Below are positions 1 through 11,681 of a DNA stretch of 64,000 nt, piece after piece. The position numbers and the translations under genes are program-made. The first letter of the stretch is position 1. Each line of letters opens with the position of its first letter. A model generated the notes under the pieces. The model saw only the letters and a program-made list of their open reading frames with translations. It was not told the DNA's origin and made no database searches. Source of the DNA: Coenobita brevimanus (taxonomy: Eukaryota; Arthropoda; Malacostraca; Decapoda; Coenobitidae); NCBI GenBank assembly GCA_032717465.1, contig CM064666.1, positions 761,001-825,000 on the forward strand, in the 5' to 3' direction.

Positions 1-175
1 CTCTGATATGCTCTCCTGTGTCGGTCACCTAATGGGAGCTCCGTATGTTGCTTGATCTCTGGCAGCCTCCCTATTCAGTCCCACATCACTGAGGTCACAG
101 TCTATGACCTCATCCCAGGTCTTTTTCGGTCTGCCTCTCGCAACCCTACCCCTAGTGTTCACACTTATCACTTTG
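1..175 (-). mobile_element. Non-LTR retrotransposon 3' fragment (family C)
   Basis: Matches the 3' end of the LINE family seen at 29512, 32640 and 35573: segments 'TCATCCCAGGTCTTTTTC' and 'CTCTGGCAGCCTCCCTATT'. It continues off the left edge. Confidence 0.6.
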
Positions 176-378
176 TGGCTATAGATAAATGGATGATACT
201 GCTTTTGAGGTCAGCGTAGACTAACTAATGAAGCCCCTCACATCCTTGACTTTCAGGTTGGAATGTATATTGGTGAGATGTGTCGCTATGTACTCTGCAC
301 ATCCAGTAGCTCCTATGACCAGCAACATAAGGTTAGATCCTTGAATATTGAGTTTAAAGACTGTATTAGTTGTGTTAT

Positions 379-429
379 TAAACCCTTTGCGGGATTAGGG
401 CGTCGGGCTATAGATAGATAGATAGATAG
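379..429 (+). mobile_element. Severely truncated RTE-like LINE 3' end with GATA tail (family A)
   Basis: Only the last ~40 bp ('TTTGCGGGATTAGGGCGTCG') and the GATA tail remain. It is followed directly by a second, longer copy. Confidence 0.65.
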
Positions 430-437
430 TGTTATTA

Positions 438-797
438 AAGCAGTAGAAATGTGTTGTTGTAGAGGAGCATGTGGAGTTACCTGGAGAGAGAGAGACAGGT
501 GAAGTGAAGAAGTGCCGTGGTGTTTTATGTGGATGTGATTAAAAGTGTTAAGATAAATACTTGGAGATGGTTTGGCTGTGTGGAGATGATGGAGATTGAG
601 AGACTGACCAGAAGAGTGTATGTGAATTTGGTGGGGGGGAGACTGAGAGGATGAAGGAATGGAGTGAAGAAATGTATGAGCAAAGGATGTGTGAAGTGGA
701 GGGAGGACAGCCAAATCGTAAAGGAGGAGGCAGGATGGAAGCAGATTGTTTGTAGCCACCCCTTATGGGATTAAGGCATCTGATTATAGATAAATAA
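438..797 (+). mobile_element. RTE-like LINE 3' fragment (family A), decayed
   Basis: Shares 'GAGGAGCATGTGGAGT', 'GGTTTGGC…GTGGAGA' and the 'TTGTTTGTAGCCACCCCTTA' end with the intact-frame copy at 2545-3133, but with several frameshifts. Confidence 0.7.
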
Positions 798-799
798 AG

Positions 800-1599
800 A
801 AGAGAGGAAAATGTGCAAAAGAAGTGGAAAGTTGAGTGGCACAAGAAAGGAGAGTAGTTGGTGCAATGAAGGCCTTGATAAGAAACAAAGGCTTGAGTGT
901 TGCAGCTATGCAAGGCCTACATGAGGGAGTGTTAGTGCCAGCTTTAACATATGGATGTGAGACTATGGTGTGGCATAGAAATGAAAAGTCAAGAGTAAGA
1001 GCAGTGGAGATGGGACTGCTGAGGAATGTATGTGGAGTGCAGAGGGTGGATAGGATACGAAATAATGTGATTCGTGAAAGATGCGGAGTGGGGAAGTCAG
1101 TGGACACCAGAATCGAAGAGAGTGTACTGAGATGGTATGGTCATGTGGAGAGAATGGATAACAATAGAGTGGTGAAAAAGGTATATCTGAGCGAATTTGA
1201 AGGAGGGAGGAGGCGAGGTAGGCCAAGGAGAAGTTGGAGGGATATGGTGGATGAGTGTGTGAGGAAGAGAGATATGGAAGTTGGTGAGGCTAGGGGACTG
1301 ACAAGAGATCGAGCTGGCTGGATGAATGTTGTGAGCAGAAGTGCATGATCAGGGATTTGGCATCCCATTTTGACGTGACAGTGCCCAGATTGACTCTGTC
1401 GGATACATTTATGCGAAGCTACAGAACGTGGTGAATGTTTTTGGTGTATCAGATGGAGCCAGGATTCAGGGGCTTGAGTGATGAGTGAATGGAATCGTGG
1501 CCCATTGGATTGGGAACACACAGACTGTCTGGATGTTGCTACTCCACACCCTGCCCTAGGATGGGAAAAGAGGTCCAGATGATGATGATGATGATGATT
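800..1599 (+). mobile_element. Non-LTR retrotransposon 3' end with GAT tail (family B), open 170-codon C-terminus
   Basis: An open frame at 836-1348 encodes a reverse-transcriptase C-terminal region: [55 protein letters not shown]. After the stop comes a 220-bp 3' UTR ending in (GATGAT)n. A second copy lies at 28566. The product belongs to the replication protein of a LINE; this is a 5'-truncated, dead copy. Confidence 0.8.
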
Positions 1600-1600
1600 T

Positions 1601-1986
1601 AATGTTTTGTGTTCAGGTACAATACATAGGAAAAGGGATTGTACCATGAAATTATTAGTATTTTTCATGTTTTGTGTTCAGGTACAATATATAGAAAAAG
1701 AGATTGTACCATGTAATTATTAGAACTTTTAGTGTGCTGTGTTCAGGTACAGCACATAGATAAGGGGGATATACGATGAACTTATCAGTATTTTTGATGT
1801 TTTGTGTTGGGGGGAGGTCAGTCAAATGGTGGATGACAGAGCGACTTGGAGGCGTTTTGTGTGTGGCCACCCTCTGTGGGATTAGGACATTGGGCTACAG
1901 ATAGATAGTGTACAGGTGCAATACCGGTACATAAAAATCAGGGCTGTACCGTGAAATTATTAGTATTTTTTGTGTTTTGTGTTCAG
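1601..1986 (+). repeat. Tandem array of the SLC27A acceptor region, ~65-bp unit, split by a LINE tail
   Basis: Units beginning near 1601, 1666 and 1730 share 'TTTTGTGTTCAGGTAC' and 'TGTACCATGAAATTATTAGT'. The last unit runs into the real exon at 1987 with the same TTTTGTGTTCAGGT. Each upstream copy keeps a plausible acceptor. Confidence 0.8.
1805..1908 (+). mobile_element. RTE-like LINE 3' end (family A) inside the acceptor array
   Basis: Carries 'GGAGGCGTTTTGTGTGTGG' and 'CCACCCTCTGTGGGATTAGG', then a GATA tail. It interrupts the ~65-bp array, so the array is older than this insertion. Confidence 0.7.
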
Positions 1987-2104
1987 GTGCGAATGATGAT
2001 TGGTAATGGACTGCAACCGGGTCTGTGGAAGAACTTCAGGGAACGATTCAACATCAAGTTTATCAGGGAGTTCTATGGGTCCACCGAAGGCAATGCTAAC
2101 ATGA
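1987..2104 (+). CDS. SLC27A: SLC27A exon (first in window)
   Basis: Starts phase 0 after acceptor TGTGTTCAG and ends phase 1 before GTAAGA. Encodes [10 protein letters not shown] through [12 protein letters not shown], the conserved acyl-CoA synthetase core containing the YGSTEGN motif. The acceptor is the last member of a roughly 65-bp tandem array that starts at 1601. Confidence 0.88.
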
Positions 2105-5100
2105 GTAAGATCCAGCGTGTGTGTCTGTGTTCTTACCTAATCTTACCTAATTGTATCTTTACAGGAATGAGTCAAGCTCGTACTGTCCCGTGTCTTAAAC
2201 CATATTTATCGTACATATCCTTAAATTTGTGAATTGTTTTGGCACACACTATTTCATTCGGTAGTGCATTCCATTGATCAATTGCTCTGTTTGGGAAACT
2301 GAATTTCCTTACGTCTCTATCACCTCTCTTCTTATGCAGTTTTTTGCAGTGTCCTCTTGCTGATGCTTCTCCATATGTTAAGTAATCATTTATGTCTATT
2401 TTCTCCTTCCCTGATGTGTGTGTGTGTGTGTGTGTGTCTGTGTCTGTGTGTGTGTGCTGGATGTGTGTGGGGGCTTGCTTGCTCCGGTTGTAATTCATTG
2501 AGATAATTTTTTACCTTCTCTCTTCTTTCTGTATTTAATTTAGGACTTCACATTAACTTTGGGGGATGAAGTACGTGAAAGGGTACAGCAGGGAAGGAAG
2601 GTTGTTGGTACACTGAAAGCAGTGATGAGAAATAGGGAGGTGAGTATGGAAGTTAAGAAGTCATTGCATGATAGTATTGTGATCCCTACCCTGACGTATG
2701 GAAGCGAGGCGTGGACCTTGCAAGAGGGGAACAAGTCAAGAGTGAAAGCAGTGGAAATGAGTTACTTGAGAGGAGCATGTGGAGTGACGTGGAGGGACAG
2801 GTTGACGAATGAAGAAGTGAAGGAACGTTGTGGGGTAGATGTGGATGTGGTTGAAAAGATTAGGAGAAATACACTGAGGTGGTTTGGACATGTGGAGAGG
2901 ATGGAGAATGAAAGACTGACTAAGAGGGTGTATGTAGGTGAGGTGGAGGGAGGGAGAGGGAGGGGTAGACCGAGGATGAGGTGGAGGGATGGAGTTGAGA
3001 GGTATATGAGGGAGGGGGGGGTGAGTTGGGGGGAGGGGAGTCAAATGGTGGGTGACAGAGTGACTTGGAGGCGTTTTGTCTGCGGCCACCCTTTGCGGGA
3101 TTAGGGCGTCGGGCTATAGATAGATAGATAGACATTAATTATATCACAGAATTCAATAGATCCACAAACGGCACTTATAGCATGAGTAAGATAAGGACCG
3201 GGTTTCCGTTAATGACTCTACCCACCCCATTTAAGGGAAGAAGGGTTAGTATATTCTTAAATGCTTGTTTTCCACTCTGAGCATTACCCTCATGTACAAG
3301 TTCTGTGGATCTGTGGAAGGCAAGGTAAATAGTAGGAAGATATTGCCTGGGTTTTTCCTATGCATTCAACCCACCCCATTTATATTTCAGTGGGGAAAAG
3401 GGCTCAGATTACTCTTCTCTTATGATAATTGTCTGGTTTGCTCTCATATACAATACTTTGCATCTGCCTAGTAAAACAGTTTCTGGGTTTTCATTTCTTC
3501 TGCATGCTACCCACCTCATTTATAATTCAGTGGGGAAAAGGGTTTGGATAACTCTTTTTATATAATGTTATCTGGTTTGCTCTCATATACAGTCCTTTGC
3601 ATCTACAAGAGAAAAATAAAATATTTGAAATACCTGTCCTTAAAGAACATTTGCCAATTAAGAAAAAGGTGAATCTCTGCTATATAATTTTGGCATAGAC
3701 AGATTTCAGTGTGGAGGGGGAGACTGAGATGAGATGGAGGGATGGAGTGCAGAGGTATGTGAGTGAGGGGTGTGTGAGCTTGGGGTAGGGCAGTGAAATG
3801 GCATGGGACAGGGTGGCATGGAGGCGATTTGTTTGTGGCCACCCCTTATGGGATTGAGGCGCCTGGCTGTAGATAGTTATGGTAGGTACTGTAGTGTCTT
3901 TTTCAATATTTTGTTGCTGTTGCCAGATTATTTTGTTTGGCCTAGAGATTATTACACTGCAGAGGTTAAGTGTAGCATTTATTTGCCATTGTAGGTGTGT
4001 AGATCTCTCCTTAGCTGGGTACCACACTTTTTACTCTGAGTTGTTCCAGGTTTTTGTCCTTCTGAAGCATAATTAATGGAGCTTTGTGGCAAAAAGAGAC
4101 AAAGTTTCTGTTGTTCCTGCTTATCATAGCATTTCTTTGTGAGGAGCATCAGAATCTAATGTAATATATTCATACAACTTTACTTTGAAGATGAAAAGAT
4201 GGAGTGAATCAAGTTGCAGTAAAAAGAGTATTGTAGTAGTAGTAGTTGTTGCAGACTCTGGCTCAGATATGATTGGTTTCCTGCATTTTGTTGTTAGAGT
4301 GTGTGTTTAATTTGTCTTTCAGTGAACACCAAGATTTGATTGGTTTCCTGTGTTTTGTTGTTAGAGTGTGTGTTTAATTTGTCTTTCAGTGAACACCAAG
4401 ATTTGATTGGTTTCCTGTGTTTCGTTGTTAGAGTGTGTGTTTAATTTGTCTTTCAGTGAACACCGAGAATAAGGTGGGTGCCGTGGGGTTCATCTCACTG
4501 ATCGTGCCCTTTGTGTTCCCCATGGCTCTCTTCAGGATGGATGATGACAAGAAGAAACTACTGCGGGGCGAAGATGGCCTCTGTATCAAGTGCCCGCCTG
4601 GTATGTTGTGCGTTTGTGATGTGATTCTCTCTGTCTGTCTGTCTCTGTCTCTGTCTGTCTGTCTCTCTCTCTCTCTCTCAAAATGGCCTCTGTATCAAAT
4701 GTCCACCTGGTATGTTGCTTGTGATGTGATTCTCTCTCTCTCTCTCTCTCAAAATGGCCTCTGTATCAAATGTCCACTTGGTATGTTGCTTGTGATGTGA
4801 TTCTCTCTCTCTCCTTATAGTATTGTCAGTAAGGGGTAGTTGGGGTTTATTGCTATCATAATGCCACTCAGGGATGATTGAGGCTGGTCACCCTCACCTT
4901 AAACGTCAGGACCAGTTTGCCTAGCTCTGGGCTCCTACACTCCTCATGGGGCAACACTGGATTAGATGATGATGATGATGGCATTACAGTTGTTAAAGTG
5001 GTTCCCCTGATGGCAAAGATCAGAACTAGTTAGAAATGATCCAGTGTGTGGTAGAAAATGGGAAGTATGTAAGTGTGGTAGAAAATGGGAAGTATGTAAG

Positions 5101-8100
5101 TGTGGTAGAAAATGGGAAGTATGTAAGTGTGGTAGAAAATGGGAAGTATGTAAGTGTGGTAGAAAATGGGAAGTATGTAAGTGTGGTAGAAAATGGGAAG
5201 TATGTAAGTGTGGTAGAAAATGGGAAGTATGTAAGTGTGGTAGAAAATGGGAAGTATGTAAGTGTGGTAGAAAATGGGAAGTATGTAAGTGTGGTAGAAA
5301 ATGGGAAGTATGTAAGTGTGGTAGAAAATGGGAAGTATGTAAGTGTGGTAGAAAATGGGAAGTATGTAAGTGTGGTAGAAAATGGGAAGTATGTAAGTGT
5401 GGTAGAAAATGGGAAGTATGTAAGTGTGGTAGAAAATGGGAAGTATGTAAGTGTGGTAGAAAATGGGAAGTATGTAAGTGTGGTAGAAAATGGGAAGTAT
5501 GTAAGTGTAGGAGTCCGGGGCTAGGCAGTTGGTCCCGACATTTAAGATGAGAGTGATGTTAATATTATTTTTAAGGAATTGCTATTGTAGTTGCTCTGGT
5601 TAGTACTTGGATGGGTGACCGCCTGGGAACACCAGATGCTGCTGGCATAACGTTCTCCCTACGTGTCAAGTGGGGTTGGTGGAGGATTAGTGCCCCTCCC
5701 TGTAAAACAGTTAACTCTAAGCCCTTGGCCACCCCGTTTGGGATACATGGCATCTGGCAATGAATGAATGAATGAGTATTGTAGTTATTGGCAGATTTTA
5801 TTTTACCAGTTGATTAAGTATGGAATAAGAAACATCTCCAGTTTCTTGTATTGCCAGTTCGTCACAGTTAAATAGTTGTGCTGGTGACGTTTGTTTACTC
5901 CTGGATATCATTTTTTGTGATTTTATTGGTACATGTACTGAGAAGTGGAACTGTAGATTATATGATACTGATTCTTTCCCAGCCTTATCAGGGAGGAGTG
6001 AGAAGTGTAGAAGGCTGGAGTCAGTGCCGGCCTTTTTTTCCTGTTCTTTTCCCTTTTTTTTCTTTTTTATGTAAGGAAGAAGGAACCAAAGGCCAGGAGC
6101 CCACAAACTGTACCTTCCAAGAAAAGGACAAAAACAATACAAAAGAGAGTCAAATTCAAGATCCTTTTTGGCTGTACATGCAGTTTTTGATGTTCAGGGA
6201 GGAATGGAAACTGTGGAAGGCAGAACACAATGCTGATGGGGGATTGTCGGTGATTTGGCTCATGTCTGTTCATAGATAGGGAGGTATGAGCTGGGGGGAG
6301 GGCAGCAAAATGACAGGAGTCAGGGCAATATGGAGGTGATTTGTTTGTGGCCACCCCTGACAGGATTAAGGTGCCTGGCTATCTGTTTGTAGAGAGGGAG
6401 GTATGAGCTGGGGAAAGGGCAGCAAAATGACAGGAGTCAGGGCAACATGGAGGTGATTTGTTTGTGGCCGCCCCTCATGGGATTAAGGCATCTGGCTATA
6501 GATAGATAAATAGATAGACTGTTCCTTCACAACTTCTCTTGCTAGGTGAGGTGGGTATGCTGGTAGGGAAGATAAAGAAGGACCTGGTGTCTGATTTCCA
6601 AGGATATGTTGATGAAGAAGCCACTGAGAAAGCCATTATCACCAACGTCTTCAGAGAGGGAGATCATGCTTTCCGTACAGGTAATATGCGTATGGTATGG
6701 CGAGGAGAGTGTATGTGAGTGAGGTGGAGGGGGGGAGAGGGAAGGGGAGGCCAAGGAGGGATGGAGAGGGAGGGGGAGGCCAAGGATGAGATGGAGGGAT
6801 GGAGAGGGAGGGGGAGGCCAAGGATGAGATGGAGGGAGGGGGAGGCCAAGGAGGGATGGAGAGGGAGGGGGAGGCCAAGGATGAGATGGAGGGATGGAGA
6901 GGGAAGGGGAGGCCAAGGATGAGATGGAGGGATGGAGAGGGAAGGGGAGGCCAAGGATGAGATGGAGGGATGGAGAGGGAGGGGGAGGCCAAGGATGAGA
7001 TGGAGGGATGGAGAGGGAGGGGGAGGCCAAGGATGAGATGGAGGGATGGAGAGGGAGGGGGAGGCCAAGGATGAGATGGAGGGATGGAGAGGGAGGGGAA
7101 GGCCAAGGATGAGATGGAGGGAGGGGGAGGCCAAGGATGAGATGGAGGGAGGGGGAGGCCAAGGATGAGATGGAGGGATGGAGAGGGACGGGGAGGCCAA
7201 GGATGAGATGGAGGGATGGAGTGGGGAGGTATATGAGAGAGGGGGGTGTGAGCTGGGAACAGGGCAGTGAAATGGCAGGGGACAGGGTGACATGGAGGTG
7301 ATATGTTTGTAGCCACCCCTTACGGGATTAAGGCGTCTGGCAATAGATAGATAGTATTACGAAGGGAGAGCAACAATAGTACTGTACTCCTTTCACCATA
7401 ACTTGGCCCATACTTTTATCCGTTATTGCTCATATCACATAGCTCAGTGACAAAATCAACAGTACTAAGGCTATACATCCTTTCCACAGCACTTCTTTGT
7501 GACTAGCATCATATTTTACTGTTAATCTCGCTTTAAAACTAATCATTCAGTATGGAGAGGTGGTAATTTTAGGCCAGGTTAGAGTGAAAGTAGTGTAGTT
7601 GTATTATAGTTAGTTTTTATTTGAGGGAAGTGAGTCAGCCCCATAATTTGTGAAGGAAGTGAGTCACCCATAATTGGAGAAGGAAGTGAGTCACCCATAA
7701 TTGGTGAAGGAAGTGAGTCACCCATAATTGGTGAAGGAAGTGAGTCACCCATAATTGGTGAAGGAAGTGAGTCACCCCCATAATTGGAGAAGGAAGTGAG
7801 TCACCCATAATTTGAGAAGGAAGTGAGTCACCCCCATAATTTGTGAAGGAAGTGAGTCACCCATAATTTGTGAAGGAAGTGAGTCACCCATAATTTGTGA
7901 AGGAAGTGAGTCAACCCCATAATTGGAGATGGAAGTGAGTCACCCATAATTGGAGAAGGAAGTGAGTCACCCATAATTGGAGAAGGAAGTGAGTCACCCA
8001 TAATTGGAGAAGGAAGTGAGTCACCCATAATTGGAGATGGAAGTGAGTCAACCCCATAATTGGAGAAGGAAGTGAGTCACCCATAATTTGTGAAGGAAGT

Positions 8101-8977
8101 GAGTCACCCATAATTGGAGATGGAAGTGAGTCACCCATAATTGGAGATGGAAGTGAGTCACCCATAATTGGAGAAGGAAGTGAGTCACCTATAATTGGAG
8201 AAGGAAGTGAGTCACCCATAATTGGAGATGGAAGTGAGTCACCCATAATTGGAGATGGAAGTGAGTCACCCATAATTTATGAAGGAAGTGAGTCACCCCC
8301 ATAATTTGAATGCTAAGTTATGGTTATGTAAAAGGCTATGAGCCTTAAGTATGGGGTAGAACTGTCTCCTTGGTTGCTAGTCAAAACCACCCTCCAGTCT
8401 GACTACCCCTGGCCATCAGCTTAACAGGAAGGGGTTAGAGATCTTTCTCAGGCTAGAAGAAGGGGACTAGAGAAGTTTAGACACTGTTAATTAGTAGTTG
8501 TAGTAGTAGTGGTGGTGGTAGTAGGATGGTGGGCTGCAGGAGTGTGATAATTTACTACTACTACTATTACTGCTACTACTACTACTACTGCACTGCTGCT
8601 GTTACTACTACTACTACTACAACTACTGCTGCTGCTGCTGCTACTACTACTACAATTCCTCTTCTTCCTCCTCCTCCTCCTCTTACTCCTACTACTACTA
8701 CTACTACTACTACAACTACTACTGCCTAACCCCCTCTCGTAGGTGATCTGCTGGAGATGGACACACAAGGCTACTTATATTTTGGGGATCGAGAGGGAGA
8801 CGCGTTTCGCTGGAAGGGCGAGAATGTGTCGGCCACGGAGGTTGAGAATGTCATCAAGAAAATATACCCCAACGCTGAGGTGGCTGTGTATGGCGTGCAG
8901 GTAATACAACTCTCTCTCTCTCTCTCTAAATATACCCCAACGCTGAGGTGGCTGTGTATGGCGTGCAGGTAATACAA

Positions 8978-9041
<64 letters not shown>

Positions 9042-9105
9042 AAATAAATAAATAAATAAATATATCCCAACGCTGAGGTGGCTGTGTATGGCGTGCAGGT
9101 AATAC

Positions 9106-9151
<46 letters not shown>

Positions 9152-9297
9152 AAATATATCCCAATGCTGAGGTGGCTGTGTATGGCATGCAGGTAATACA
9201 ACTCTCTCTCTTTCTCTCTCTCTCTCTCTAAATATATCCCAATGCTGAGGTGGCTGTGTATGGCGTTTTGGTAAGGGGTGGTGGTGTGTGTGTGATT

Positions 9298-9340
<43 letters not shown>

Positions 9341-10551
9341 CATACACACATGCAGGTGGTTGGTAGAGATGTACTGATGTATTGGTATTGGTGGTATTGG
9401 CCCATTTGTGGAGTATCAGAATCAGTATCGGCTGATTTTTCTACTGATACTTGAAAGGAATTTAGTGCGTAGCAAATCACACACATGAAGTTATTTTAAG
9501 TAGTATTTGGATGTTTTATAGGGATGAAAAGTAAATTATTAGTAACACCCAGTTATTTAGGATCATGGCAGGGGACAGGGCGACGTGGAGGCGATTTGTT
9601 TGTGGCCACCCCTAATGGGATTGAGGCATCTGGCAATAGATAGATAGATTATTTTGAGTACATGGGGTGTAGTAGTACAGTACAGTCTTTGGTACTGAGC
9701 CACATCTGCCACCCTGGACATACACGAGACACAGGTAGATGGTATGGGCAGCAGCGTAATAGGTTGGCGTCCAATGTACTGGTGTCGTTATTGATGGTAT
9801 CGGTATTGGTCCAGTTTTGTGGTATCAGTATTGGTGTAGGTCTTGATATCGGTACATCTCTAACATCTGCATTATAGGTACAGTACATAGATTGCTTGGG
9901 CGTTATAAGTAGATTCCCTGGGCATTATAAGTAAATAGACATGGGTATTATAGATAGATAGATTACTTGAGCCCTATCTGTCATCGGTATCTCCTCTCAG
10001 GTGCCCCACATGGAAGGTTGTGCAAAGTAGATAGATTCCCTGGGCATTTAATAGAGACATGGGTATTATAATAGATAGATTCCCTGGGCATTATAAGTAG
10101 ATAGACATGGGTATTATAGATAGATAGATTCCCTGGCCATTATAATTAGATAGACATGGGCATTATAGATAGATAGATTCCCTGGGCATTATAACTAGAG
10201 AGACATGGGTATTATAGATAGATAGATCACCTGAGCCCTATCGATCACCGGTGTCCCGTCTCAGGTGCCCGACACGGAAGGTTGTGCAAAGTAGATAGAT
10301 TCCCTGGGCATTATAAGTAGATAGACGTGGGTATTATAGATAGATAGATTTCCTGAGCCCTATCTATCACCGGTGTCCTGTCTCAGGTGCCGCACACAGA
10401 AGGTCGTGCAGGGATGGCGGCCATAGTGCGGAAGAGCGACATACCGGACCTTGACACCCTCCTGGCTGAAATGGACCTGGTGCTGCCTCGCTATGCCATC
10501 CCGGTTTTTGTGAGATTCGTGGCCAAACTCAAGTACACAGGTGAGTTGTTA

Positions 10552-10583
<32 letters not shown>

Positions 10584-11469
10584 TTGTGGTAGGTGGAGGT
10601 GCTCACCATCCACTCACTCGATGTAGAACTGCTTTGGGTGTCTGCCCTTTCCTCTATTCCTTTTCATACTTCCTCTTCTGTCATTCTTTCCTTCAGTCTT
10701 TCCTCGTCCTTCTGCCTACAGGTGACTTTGTATTCCCTCTTCTATCTTTCTTTCCTTCATTCTTTCCTCTTCCTTCCGCTTTTGGGTGACTCTACACTGA
10801 ATGACAAGCCAAATGGTTTCCTGTACACCAGGAAACTATTAATTGTGCAGGGTGGTAACCATATATATATCAAATTATGGCACCCAGTGATTTAGTGGGT
10901 AATTAAGGTGCAGGTTTATATCCAAGGGGTGGTTTGGGTTTATTGCTCATGTAATGCCACTCAGGGATGAGTGAGGCTGGTCACTCTCATAATAAACGTC
11001 AGGACCAACTTGCCTAGCCCCAGGCTCCTACGCTCCTCATGGGGCAACATAGGGGTAGATGATGGATGTTTTCGTTTTTAAAGGCTCCAACATGCTTGCA
11101 TGTGTCGGCCTTGGTCACCTAATGGCGGCTCTCCACGCTGCACGATCCATTGCAGCCTCCCTGTTCAGTCCCTTAACCCTAAGGTCACACTTATTATTAT
11201 TATTATTATTATTATTATCATTATTATTTGTGCCAGTCTTAGGTATGCATGTTCATTGGAAATATCAGATATATGGTATCAAGGAAGGACCCTATGTTTG
11301 TAATTAGTATTGTCACTGTGTTTGGTTTTAAGCATTATTTTATTTTCATATTTTATTATTATTGTGTCTGGATCCTGCCCTGCCCCAGCTGTATGAGGGA
11401 AGGGTGGGTTAGGATGATGTTGATGATGGTGGTGGTGGTGATGATGATGATGATGATTGATGGTGTTGG

Positions 11470-11501
<32 letters not shown>

Positions 11502-11649
11502 ATGATGGTGTTGGTGATGATGATGGTGGTGGTGGGGTGGTGGTGATGATGATGGTGTTGGTGGTGTTGATGATGATTGGTGGTGGTGGTGATGATGATG
11601 GTGTTGGTGATGATGATGATAGTGTTGGTGATGATGATGGTGGTGGTGG

Positions 11650-11681
<32 letters not shown>

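Noticed and set aside
836..1348. Host gene encoding an Arg-rich 170-residue protein
   Set aside because: The 'RWYGHVERM…GRPRRSWRD' pattern and GAT-tailed 3' end, plus a second truncated copy at 28566, mark it as a LINE polymerase C-terminus.
5036..5550. Long repetitive open frames (VVENGKYVS and CKCGRKWEV)
   Set aside because: Two overlapping frames are open only because the 27-bp unit is divisible by three; intronic position and near-identical units argue against a gene.
5588..5650. 5S rRNA gene
   Set aside because: Only the 3' half is present and it is fused to SINE sequence.
7625..8305. Possible CRISPR-like array (regular GAAGGAAGTGAGTCACCC repeats)
   Set aside because: Spacers are not unique; they are variants of one sequence. 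Eukaryotic minisatellite with no cas genes.
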